Below, piece by piece: positions 1-7,513 of a DNA stretch of 36,839 nt. A program made the translations under genes and the position numbers. The stretch is from NCBI GenBank assembly GCA_019509785.1, contig JAEKLQ010000062.1, positions 1-36,839 on the forward strand, read 5' to 3'. The notes beneath the pieces were generated by a model. That model was not told the DNA's origin and did not search any database. It saw nothing but the letters and a program-made list of their open reading frames with translations. Source of the DNA: Fibrobacterota bacterium. GTDB lineage: Bacteria; Fibrobacterota; Fibrobacteria; UBA11236. The number at the start of each line of letters is the position of its first letter. The first letter of the stretch is position 1.

Positions 1-360
1 TACGTGACTCGCGGCCGCGGGGTATCCATCCACCGCTCCAATTGCCCCGAAGGCATGCTGCTCATGAAGGATCAGGACCGCATCATTCCCGTGCAATGGA
101 AGACCGAAGCGGGGCAGATTTTCGAAGTGGTGGTGGAGATCACGGGAAAAGACCGGCCGGATTTGCTGCGCGATATCACGGATTGCTTCTCCAAGTCCCG
201 CATCAACGTACAGCGCGCCTCCATCGTGACGGTGCGGGATCAGGTTCGCAACCGCTTCCGCATCCAGGTCTCCGACCTGGAACAGCTGGACAAGACCATG
301 GTGTTGTTACGAAAACTAAAGGGCATCGCTTCCGTTTCGCGGCGCCAATCGGGGTCTTGA
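1..360 (+). CDS. rel: RelA/SpoT-family (p)ppGpp synthetase/hydrolase, C-terminal fragment
   Basis: This is the last 119 codons of a stringent-response enzyme, open at the left edge of the window, so the hydrolase, synthetase and TGS domains are not visible. The visible part begins in the conserved RIS/zinc-finger-like segment (TRGRGVSIHRSNCP, with His and Cys), typical of long RSH proteins. It is followed by a C-terminal ACT domain (about residues 35-112: VVEITGKDRPDLLRDIT, then NVQRASI). In the family these regions sense the ribosome and amino-acid state and regulate (p)ppGpp turnover. The reading frame is open from base 1; the GTG at base 4 is internal, not a start. Two small genes follow on the same strand after 21 bp, probably co-transcribed. 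Whether it is RelA-like or a bifunctional Rel/SpoT cannot be told from this end. Confidence 0.93.
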   Translation, partial: YVTRGRGVSIHRSNCPEGMLLMKDQDRIIPVQWKTEAGQIFEVVVEITGKDRPDLLRDITDCFSKSRINVQRASIVTVRDQVRNRFRIQVSDLEQLDKTMVLLRKLKGIASVSRRQSGS

Positions 361-381
361 CGTGCGGAAGGGCCTCCGCGC

Positions 382-891
382 ATGATTTGGATCTGGGCGA
401 CCCTGGCGGCGACCTTGGCCGCCGCCGTGGGCGGCTTCCTCATCTGGCGCAGCACCCTCAATAAAGGGGAGCTGGCAGCGCTGGACATCTCCCTGGCCCG
501 GCATATCACCGAACGGTTCCCGGCCGTACTGAAGCACGCCCCCGATCCCGCCTTGAAGGCGGCCAAGGCTGGCGCTGGCCTGCAGGGGAATCTGGCGCAG
601 ACCCCTCTGCATGACCTGCTGCAATACCTATCCTTGGGCCATAAATCGGGGATCCTCGAGGTGGCCAGCGGCCGGCGCACGGGCCGCATCGTGCTCAAGG
701 ACGGACGCGTGTACAAGGATTCCTACCGCGGCAAGGACGGGATGGAGGCCATGTTCATGATGCTGGATCTGGCGGAGGGGGATTTCGAGTTCTACGAGCA
801 ATCCCTCGAGGACTCCGTCTCTTTCTCGGGCCTGGAAGCGGTGGACATCATCATGCTGTGGATGGAACGCAAACCCAAGAAGAAGGCCTGA
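382..891 (+). CDS. Membrane-anchored DUF4388 (PATAN-like) protein
   Basis: This 169-residue protein has one N-terminal hydrophobic segment (about residues 2-22, IWIWATLAATLAAAVGGFLI), likely a membrane anchor, then a cytoplasmic domain. Residues about 67-140 match the DUF4388/PATAN pattern: LQGNLAQTPLHDLLQYLSL, then GILEV and GRIVLKDGRVYKD, ending in an acidic GDFEFYEQ strand. Such domains occur in regulatory proteins of deltaproteobacterial, Fibrobacterota-like and cyanobacterial lineages, often beside receiver or GTPase modules, and are thought to mediate protein interactions. The ATG follows a GGAAGGG ribosome-binding site. It lies 21 bp after rel and 4 bp before the next gene, so the three probably form one operon. 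A link to stringent signalling is only suggested by position. Confidence 0.8.
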   Translation: MIWIWATLAATLAAAVGGFLIWRSTLNKGELAALDISLARHITERFPAVLKHAPDPALKAAKAGAGLQGNLAQTPLHDLLQYLSLGHKSGILEVASGRRTGRIVLKDGRVYKDSYRGKDGMEAMFMMLDLAEGDFEFYEQSLEDSVSFSGLEAVDIIMLWMERKPKKKA

Positions 892-895
892 GCGC

Positions 896-1507
896 ATGTT
901 CGCCAACATCTTCATCAAGAACCGCCCCTTCTTCGGGAAAATGCGGAACCAGAACTATCAGCGGGCGCATGCCCTGTTCAAGAAACTGCAATCGCTGGCG
1001 AGGCAGAATCCCTTCCAACCCAAGGAGATGATCCGACATCTGGAGGAGTACATCGGCCAGCTGGAACTGACGAACCAGCATGCTTCGGACGCCATCCGCG
1101 GCCTCAAGCGGCGCAAGCTGGGCATGTACCGGGTGGACAAGGTGTTCGGCGTACTGGAAGAGGAGGTGGTGCTGACCTACTTCCTGGAGGAAATGATCAG
1201 CAGTTCCCGCTTCCTCAAGAAGAGGATGGAGACCGATCTCAAGATCAAGATCTACCGCGAGCGCATCAAGCGCTTCCAATCGCAGACCCCGGGCGGCAGC
1301 GGCTTCCTGGCCAACATCCTGGAATCGCTGGACGCCATGACCCAGGCGGAGTTCATCGAGATCGAGAAGCTGATCCAAATCATGGAAGAGCGTTACCGCA
1401 TCGGCGACAAGTTGTTCGATATCATCCTGAACAAAGGCGCCAAGGCCGCCGAGGTTGCGCCCGCGCCCGCCGCCCCGGCGCCCCCGTCAGGGCCGGTAGG
1501 CGGATAG
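896..1507 (+). CDS. Helical protein of unknown function downstream of rel
   Basis: I do not recognise this 203-residue protein. It has no signal peptide or membrane segment, is rich in charged heptad-like helices (residues about 15-180), and ends in a low-complexity Ala-Pro tail (about residues 183-203, APAPAAPAPPSGP). The family could be a scaffold or a regulatory adaptor, but no catalytic motif is visible. Its ATG lies 4 bp after the stop of the DUF4388 gene, with AAGAAGG upstream inside that gene, which implies translational coupling. Its 3' end overlaps the convergent lipoprotein gene by 21 bp. The Ala/Pro tail is encoded just before and within that overlap, so it may be a poorly constrained extension. 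Confidence 0.75.
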   Translation: MFANIFIKNRPFFGKMRNQNYQRAHALFKKLQSLARQNPFQPKEMIRHLEEYIGQLELTNQHASDAIRGLKRRKLGMYRVDKVFGVLEEEVVLTYFLEEMISSSRFLKKRMETDLKIKIYRERIKRFQSQTPGGSGFLANILESLDAMTQAEFIEIEKLIQIMEERYRIGDKLFDIILNKGAKAAEVAPAPAAPAPPSGPVGG

Positions 1508-2470
1508 CATCGCTCCGGCATCGAGGACGGCCCGCCCGCCGGTTAGCTGATTCAGGAATACGAAGTTCCCGGGCCCCTCCAGGTAAGCCAACACGCCCGT
1601 ATCCGGATCCCACTCCGGTCGGATGACGCTCGCGGCGGCTTCGTCGAATGCCTCACGGAAACCGCCTATGCCCGGCGGCTCCCAGCAAGGCGGAAGGCCC
1701 AGGCTTTCTTCCGATATTTGGCAAACCAACTGCGTGCCTTGGCCGTGCACGCGCACCTCCCGGGGGGAAACCAACCAGACGCTGTCCGAACCGGAGGGAT
1801 CATCCACGGCGAATCCCCTCCACAGCGCGCTGTCCCCGTTGCCATGCCATTCCAGGATGGACGCCTCCAGGTTGCCGAAAGCGGCGTCCAACGCTTCCAC
1901 CCGCCACGCTCCGGTCGCCAAGGACTCGAACTGTTCCAGGTTGCTATTAAACAAATGCACGGTTCCCGCCGTGTCCGCGTAGATGGCCCGGTACCCGTTG
2001 GCGGTGATGGCCGGCTTGGCCGTGTCCACGCAAGTGCCTGCGGGGCCGGAAAAGCCCGCCGGGTGCACGGAAACCGGCGTTCCCGAATCGCAGGCGAAGA
2101 ACCACTCCGGGAATGTCGGGGCGGCGCTGACCGGTAAATCATCCAAGGTCCGTACTTGGCCCGTCTTCCGATCGAGGAGCGCGAATCCAATCTTGGGCCA
2201 GGGAGCCGTATCGGGCGGATTCACGACCTGCCAGGTCTCCAGTTGCAGAGCGATGGCCGAATCACCCAGCAGGGTGAAGTCGAGAATGCGATAGCCGGCA
2301 TGGCCCGCGGCCAATCCCGAGGGGAAGATGCCGCATCCGGACAACAGGGTTAGGGCGCCGCCCAAAAGGGCCAAGGCGATTAGAGTCGCGGGCGCAAGCC
2401 CCGTTCTCGCTATGGACCAATTGGTCCTGACTATGGATTTTCTTATAGGAATCGCGAGTTTGGATTTCAT
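1487..2470 (-). CDS. Lipoprotein of unknown function
   Basis: This is a predicted lipoprotein of 327 residues. I chose the ATG at 2470 because the sequence from there gives a classical lipoprotein signal: a basic N-terminus (MKSKLAIPIRKSIVR), a hydrophobic stretch (ATLIALALLGGALTLL) and a lipobox LLSGC with Cys at about residue 45. The open frame runs 46 codons further upstream, but that part looks like non-coding arginine/proline-rich sequence. The mature part is rich in Trp, Asp and Gly with repeated beta-strand-like segments (SAIALQLETWQV, IGFALLDRKTGQVRTLDD, VLAYLEGPGNFVFLNQLTGG), suggesting a WD40/TolB-like propeller; no enzyme motif is seen. It converges on the upstream operon with a 21 bp overlap of coding ends. 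The function is unknown. Confidence 0.75.
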   Translation of the reverse strand: MKSKLAIPIRKSIVRTNWSIARTGLAPATLIALALLGGALTLLSGCGIFPSGLAAGHAGYRILDFTLLGDSAIALQLETWQVVNPPDTAPWPKIGFALLDRKTGQVRTLDDLPVSAAPTFPEWFFACDSGTPVSVHPAGFSGPAGTCVDTAKPAITANGYRAIYADTAGTVHLFNSNLEQFESLATGAWRVEALDAAFGNLEASILEWHGNGDSALWRGFAVDDPSGSDSVWLVSPREVRVHGQGTQLVCQISEESLGLPPCWEPPGIGGFREAFDEAAASVIRPEWDPDTGVLAYLEGPGNFVFLNQLTGGRAVLDAGAMLSAYRP

Positions 2471-2647
2471 GGCGCAGTCCGGCGAGCTCCTTGGAAATGT
2501 TACTTCCCTCGGGGAGGGCGGGCATGCGTCTCTTGGGACATTCGCGATTATTGCATCCGCATGTGCGGATTCTTGCGCCCGTGTGTCCGGATCCCCGCCA
2601 TTCCGCATCCGGATTCCTCCGGATTTGCGCGGGTAGGCGTCCCACCC

Positions 2648-2676
2648 TTGGCCCTGGGCGCGAATTTTGCTAATTT
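2648..2676 (+). promoter_or_regulatory. Candidate sigma-70-type promoter for the EF-G gene
   Basis: TTGGCC (2648-2653) and TAATTT (2671-2676) are separated by exactly 17 bp, 40 bp before the EF-G start codon, in the only AT-rich part of the 246 bp intergenic space. The -35 box matches consensus poorly and the -10 box moderately. The rest of the gap (2471-2640) carries three copies of a TCCGGAT-like word and nothing else I can assign. Confidence 0.4.
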
Positions 2677-2716
2677 GGTCGGCTCATTTTAAGCAACTTT
2701 ACCTTGGAACATAGCC

Positions 2717-4876
2717 ATGAGACCTCTCGATAACCTCCGGAATATCGGCATCAGCGCCCACATCGATTCGGGCAAAACCACCCTGACCGAGCGCATCCTG
2801 TTCTACACCGGCATGATCCACCAGATCCACGAGGTGAAGGGCAAGGACGGCGTAGGCGCGACCATGGATTCCATGGATCTGGAGCGCGAACGCGGCATCA
2901 CCATCCAGTCGGCGGCGACCCGCGTGAAGTGGACCAAGACCCCGTACTATCTGGATCCCAAGGAAGCCGGCGGCACCCACATCAATATCATCGACACCCC
3001 CGGGCACGTGGATTTCACCATCGAGGTGGAACGCTCCCTGCGCGTGCTGGACGGCGCCATCCTGGTGTTGTGCGGCGTTTCGGGCGTGCAATCGCAGTCG
3101 ATCACCGTGGATCGCCAGATGCGCCGGTATTCCGTTCCGCGCGTGGCCTTCATCAACAAGTTGGACCGGTCGGGCGCGAACCCGTACCGCGTCACCGAGC
3201 AGCTGCGCGAGAAGCTGAACCATAACGCCGTGATGGTGCAGATTCCCATCGGCGTGGAAGACAAGCATGCCGGCCTCGTCGACCTTCTGACCATGAAGGC
3301 CTATACCTTCCATGGCCCCAACGGCGAAGAGATCAAGGAAGTACCGATCCCGGACGACCTCCAGGCCACCGCCAAGGAACGCCGCACCATCATGCTGGAC
3401 GCGCTGACCAACTTCTCCGATGAGCTGACCGAGCTCATCCTCGAGGACAAGGAAATCCCGCTCACCATGCTGAAGGACGTAATCCGCAAGGCCACCATCG
3501 AGATGAAGCTGACCCCCGTGTTCATGGGTTCGGCTTTCAAGAACAAGGGCGTTCAGCTCTTGCTCGACGGCGTGACCGATTTCCTGCCGTCGCCTTACGA
3601 CGTGTCGAATTACGCCTTGGACATCACCACCAAGAGCGAAGAGAAGATCGAGATGTATTCGGACGCGACCAAGCCGTTCGTCGGCTACGCGTTCAAGCTC
3701 GAAGAAGGCCGTTTCGGCCAGCTGACCTACCTGCGCGTCTATCAGGGCCGCGTGGACAAGGGCAAGCCCATCTACAACATGTCGACCAAGAAGAAGCATA
3801 ATGTGGGCCGCCTGGTCCGCATGCATGCCAATGAAATGGGCGAAATCCAGTCGGCGGAAGCCGGCGATATCGTGGCCCTTTTCGGCATCGATTGCGCGAC
3901 GGGCACGACGTTCACCGATGGCACGTTGGAAGTCAATATGACCTCCATGCACGTGCCGAACGCGGTTATCGACTTGGTGATCGAAGCCAAGAACCGCGAT
4001 CACTTGGCCAACCTCTCGAAGGCGCTCAACCGCTTCACGAAGGAAGATCCCACCTTCCGCGTGAAGCTGGACGAGGAGTCGGGCCAGACCATCATCTCGG
4101 GCATGGGCGAGTTGCATCTCGACGTGTACATCGAGCGCATGCGCCGCGAATACGGCGTGGAGCTTACGACCGGCCGCCCCCAGGTGGCTTATCGCGAGAC
4201 CATCACCCAGCGCGCCGAGTTCAACTACTCGCATAAGAAGCAGACCGGCGGCTCGGGCCAGTACGCCCGCGTGGCCGGTTATATCGAACCGACCCAAGAC
4301 ACCGTGGACGAGGAAGGCCAGACCGTGCCGGCCCCGGACTACGAGTTCGTGGACGATATCGTGGGCGGCGTGATTCCCCGCGAATTCATCCCGTCTTGCG
4401 ACAAGGGCTTCCAGGCCTGCTTGCCGAACGGTTCCATCATCGGATTCCCGATCGTGCGCGTGCGCGCGGCCATCAACGACGGCAACACCCATCCGGTGGA
4501 TTCGTCGGATATCGCTTTCCAGCTGGCGGCCCGCGGCGGTTTCCGCGAGGCCTATGCCCGCGCCAAGCCCCAGATCCTCGAGCCCATCATGAAGCTCGAA
4601 GTATCGACGCCAACGGAGTTCCAGGGTTCGGTCATGGGCCAGGTGAACCAGAAGCGCGGCCTCATCACGGGATCCACCGAAGAAGCCAACTTCACCATCA
4701 TCAACGCCGAAGTGCCGCTCTCCGAAATGTTCGGATACGCCACCGACCTGCGGTCGCTGACCCAGGGCAAGGCCGAGTTCACGATGGAATTCCTGAAATA
4801 CGCCCCGGTGCCCAAGAACGTGGGCGAGGAGCTGATCAAGAAGTACGCGTCGAACGCCGGCAAGCGGCTGGAGTAA
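2717..4876 (+). CDS. fusA: Elongation factor G
   Basis: This is a ribosomal translocase GTPase of 719 residues, full length. The G-domain motifs are intact: P-loop AHIDSGKTT (about residues 14-22), switch I region [16 protein letters not shown], and NKLDRSG for guanine specificity. Domains II-V follow, including [13 protein letters not shown] in domain IV and the C-terminal [16 protein letters not shown] region. The wording of switch I ([24 protein letters not shown]), and the close match I recall to the Leptospira protein, place it with the spirochaete/planctomycete-type EF-G (spdEFG-like) rather than the proteobacterial form. Family studies distinguish a translocating and a recycling paralogue in such lineages; this one looks like the conserved translocating form. 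It stands alone, not in a str operon with rpsL, rpsG or tuf. A promoter lies upstream and a strong hairpin terminator downstream. Confidence 0.96.
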   Translation: MRPLDNLRNIGISAHIDSGKTTLTERILFYTGMIHQIHEVKGKDGVGATMDSMDLERERGITIQSAATRVKWTKTPYYLDPKEAGGTHINIIDTPGHVDFTIEVERSLRVLDGAILVLCGVSGVQSQSITVDRQMRRYSVPRVAFINKLDRSGANPYRVTEQLREKLNHNAVMVQIPIGVEDKHAGLVDLLTMKAYTFHGPNGEEIKEVPIPDDLQATAKERRTIMLDALTNFSDELTELILEDKEIPLTMLKDVIRKATIEMKLTPVFMGSAFKNKGVQLLLDGVTDFLPSPYDVSNYALDITTKSEEKIEMYSDATKPFVGYAFKLEEGRFGQLTYLRVYQGRVDKGKPIYNMSTKKKHNVGRLVRMHANEMGEIQSAEAGDIVALFGIDCATGTTFTDGTLEVNMTSMHVPNAVIDLVIEAKNRDHLANLSKALNRFTKEDPTFRVKLDEESGQTIISGMGELHLDVYIERMRREYGVELTTGRPQVAYRETITQRAEFNYSHKKQTGGSGQYARVAGYIEPTQDTVDEEGQTVPAPDYEFVDDIVGGVIPREFIPSCDKGFQACLPNGSIIGFPIVRVRAAINDGNTHPVDSSDIAFQLAARGGFREAYARAKPQILEPIMKLEVSTPTEFQGSVMGQVNQKRGLITGSTEEANFTIINAEVPLSEMFGYATDLRSLTQGKAEFTMEFLKYAPVPKNVGEELIKKYASNAGKRLE

Positions 4877-4947
4877 GGCGCGGCCCGCAAGGGCCGGAAA
4901 AGCCAAGACCTTGGCCCGCGGGAAACCTGGGGGCCGTGGGAAACGGA

Positions 4948-4973
4948 GGGACGGTCTTAGGACCGTCCCTTTT
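4948..4973 (+). terminator. Rho-independent terminator after the EF-G gene
   Basis: GGGACGGTC and GACCGTCCC form a perfect 9 bp stem around a TTAG loop, followed directly by TTTT. It lies 72 bp past the EF-G stop codon. The remaining space to the next gene (4974-5143) holds a possible -10 box TACAAT at 5066-5071 without a good -35 partner. Confidence 0.9.
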
Positions 4974-5143
4974 GCGTTTACGCCCTCCGATCGTACGCCG
5001 AAGCGTTGGATCGGGCCGTCCCGGTAATCGACCAATTTCCCTGCTGATTTGCAGCTTGGCGGCGCTACAATAACGATGGCCGTAGCGTCCTAAATCCAGC
5101 TCCGTTGGAATTGCCATGCGGTCGATTTACGAAAGGCATCCTC

Positions 5144-7513
5144 ATGAAATTGCCCTTCTCTTCCCGGTCTACCGCATGGATGCTTTTCCTGTTGCCAGCT
5201 TCGATCGCCCAAGCCGCGACCCTGACCGTTTCCAAAGACGGACGCGGGGCTTTTACCACCGTCCAGGCCGCCGTGGATAGGGCCGGAAAGCGCGATATCG
5301 TCTTGATCCTCGATGCTGCCGTTTACCCGGAACAAGTCACGATCGACAGTACCAAGAACGGGCTGGAGTTGCGTTCCAGCGATCCCACCGCGACCGCCAA
5401 ACCGACCATCCGCTACCAGGACGTCATCCATCAGCATCCCAAGACATGCCAAGAAGCCCTGAATGCGGCCACCATCGATTACGAGGAAAACGGCGCCCTC
5501 CGACTCATCGGGACTACGAACGTCAGCTTGGATGGCATCGCCGTGGATGGCGGAGGTCCGGCGCCTTTCTCTAACCCTAACGTCTGGGGCAACGGGGTTT
5601 CCTGTACGGGGACCCTCTATCCGCTTTTCCACGGCAACGCCGCCCTGGTCCTATCCCGGACTTCCCAAACCAGCGTCCGGGATTGCGCTTTCACCAACGC
5701 TTTTTTCGGCGTGTGGGTGCGTGACTACAACCTGATCGGGGCTTTTTCCGACTTCCCGCAAAACAGCGCCACGGCCTGGGCGCCCTCGCCGCCGGGATTC
5801 GCGGGAACGGGAGGGCATCTATTCGAGAACGACCTTTTCGCAAATAATTCCTTCGGAGCCGCCGGAGCCGAGCTGTATGGATTGCCTAGCACCTTCCGCA
5901 ACAATTGGTTTTTCGCCAACGGACATACCACGCAGTCCACCGCGAAAGCGGTCTACCAAATGCCGGATGGCAGCAATTATCCCGGGGGCGCCTTCTACTT
6001 TTCCGGGGATTTGCTCTGCCCGTGGATCATCGAGCATAATACTTTTCAAAGCAATGCCATGATCTTCTGCGGCGGCTACCGGCCCAACGGGCCGCATCTG
6101 GCGCAGGCCAATTTGATCGGGCCGCCTTTGCGATACTCATCCTTGGACACTGTATTCGGCGCCCCTTTCCAGGAAACCTTTGGGCAGGTCTGGAAGGGCC
6201 TGCGGTGTAATCTGGTGGCGGGGCAAGTGATCCCTCCCGAAAAGTACGCTTGCAAGGTCCAGTTTTCCGCTTACGACAGCGTGGCCGCGAAGAACATCTC
6301 TGTTGATACCATTGTCGCCAATTGCGGTAATTTTCCGGTGATGTACTACATGCCCTATCCGGAAACCCGGTCCGATACGATCGGGCGGGATCTGGTTTCC
6401 GGGAACCGAACCTTCCACGTCGTGAAAACCATTCCGCGTGGCGGGCCCACGGCGCTGTTGTTGGACACCGCCTTCGGGGTCGAAGCCTCGCGGCTGATGG
6501 CCAACCACTGGTGGGAACCCAGCTTCGCGGGGATCGATCCCGCCGCAGCCGGATTCCTGGAACCGCAATGGCCCGCTTCGGTCCCTGCGGATCTGCGGCC
6601 GACCGATGCGCCTTATCGCAACGTGCGCGGCGAAACGGCCCTGCCCGGCCGCATTCCCTTGGCGGATCAAGCCGCTTCCGCCCTGCGCGTGATCCCGGTA
6701 GGGCCGGCGGTGGAAGTGGGGGGAGAGTTGGAGCTTTCCTTCGAGATCCAAGCCCCGGAAGCGACCTCGGACCTTCAGGTGGCGAATCTGGTTCCCGTGC
6801 AAATCAAATCCTTGATCACGGACGGTTTCGGTTACACGCGCAGGATAGCGGACTCCATGACGTTTTACCCGGCCTCTCTCCCCTCCGCGACCCTCCAGGC
6901 GGGATTCAACCGCATCCGCTTGGCGCGGCCTTGGTCGGCGGGCGGGATGGGGTTGGCGCAAATGCTGGTGCGAGGTAGGCTCTCCGACGGCAAGCCGGCT
7001 TACGGCAATTGGACCGCCTTCCCTTGCGGGATCATCCGGAAGGAGATCGGCATCTCTCTCGGGGGAACATCGGGGACCGGTCCCATGGACGCTCCCGCGA
7101 GCGGCAAGATGGAAATCGCTTTGACCCTACCGGCCAATCTGCCGGCGTCAACCAAGATCCTCCTGATCCGGCTTTCCGGACAGCCGATCTTGCGCGTTCC
7201 GACCTCCGGCGATCCGGTCACCTTGGGATGGATGAATTCCTCGGCGGATCCTATCCCGGTTCTTTTACCTGGCGATCCGGCCCAACTGCGTTACGATGGG
7301 GTGATCGCCATCAGCGATCCCCCAGGCTATACCGGACTGTCGCCTTTGCTGCGTTATCCCGGGGCCTTGGCCGGTGCGGCGCCCGCCAAGCCACGGTTTC
7401 GATCGGGGTCCCGCAGCGGCAGACTCGATGCCCTAGGCCGCCGGCTCCCGCCCTTCCGTCACCGGACGCCGTCCACGCCGGTCTTCGCGCCGCGGCAATC
7501 CGGCCGCCTTTAG
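5144..7513 (+). CDS. Secreted right-handed beta-helix (pectin-lyase-fold) protein
   Basis: This is an exported protein of 789 residues. The ATG at 5144 is preferred because GAAAGG lies 7 bp upstream and it opens directly into a signal peptide (MKLPFSSRSTAWMLFLLP, cleavage near AQA-ATL). The mature start TLTVSKDGRGAFTTVQAAVD is the classic opening of pectinesterase-like beta-helices. It is followed by helix rungs rich in Asn and small residues (about residues 25-350: LFENDLFANNSFGAAG, FRNNWFFANG, IEHNTFQSN). The middle and end look like Ig-like or beta-sandwich domains. No complete pectinesterase or polygalacturonase active site is obvious, so the substrate is unknown. The last 35 residues (SGRLDALGRRLPP onwards) are basic and resemble a Fibrobacter-type C-terminal sorting tail. 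The stop overlaps the convergent asparagine-synthetase-like gene by 4 bp (7510-7513). Confidence 0.8.
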   Translation: MKLPFSSRSTAWMLFLLPASIAQAATLTVSKDGRGAFTTVQAAVDRAGKRDIVLILDAAVYPEQVTIDSTKNGLELRSSDPTATAKPTIRYQDVIHQHPKTCQEALNAATIDYEENGALRLIGTTNVSLDGIAVDGGGPAPFSNPNVWGNGVSCTGTLYPLFHGNAALVLSRTSQTSVRDCAFTNAFFGVWVRDYNLIGAFSDFPQNSATAWAPSPPGFAGTGGHLFENDLFANNSFGAAGAELYGLPSTFRNNWFFANGHTTQSTAKAVYQMPDGSNYPGGAFYFSGDLLCPWIIEHNTFQSNAMIFCGGYRPNGPHLAQANLIGPPLRYSSLDTVFGAPFQETFGQVWKGLRCNLVAGQVIPPEKYACKVQFSAYDSVAAKNISVDTIVANCGNFPVMYYMPYPETRSDTIGRDLVSGNRTFHVVKTIPRGGPTALLLDTAFGVEASRLMANHWWEPSFAGIDPAAAGFLEPQWPASVPADLRPTDAPYRNVRGETALPGRIPLADQAASALRVIPVGPAVEVGGELELSFEIQAPEATSDLQVANLVPVQIKSLITDGFGYTRRIADSMTFYPASLPSATLQAGFNRIRLARPWSAGGMGLAQMLVRGRLSDGKPAYGNWTAFPCGIIRKEIGISLGGTSGTGPMDAPASGKMEIALTLPANLPASTKILLIRLSGQPILRVPTSGDPVTLGWMNSSADPIPVLLPGDPAQLRYDGVIAISDPPGYTGLSPLLRYPGALAGAAPAKPRFRSGSRSGRLDALGRRLPPFRHRTPSTPVFAPRQSGRL

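Noticed and set aside
2580-2625. Three TCCGGAT-like words upstream of the EF-G gene
   Set aside because: Too short, unevenly spaced and expected by chance in GC-rich DNA; no operator geometry.
2699-5035. Long open frame of 778 codons opposite the EF-G gene
   Set aside because: It lies wholly antisense to a gene with complete EF-G motifs; its His/Arg/Gly-rich translation is the usual product of reading high-GC codons backwards.
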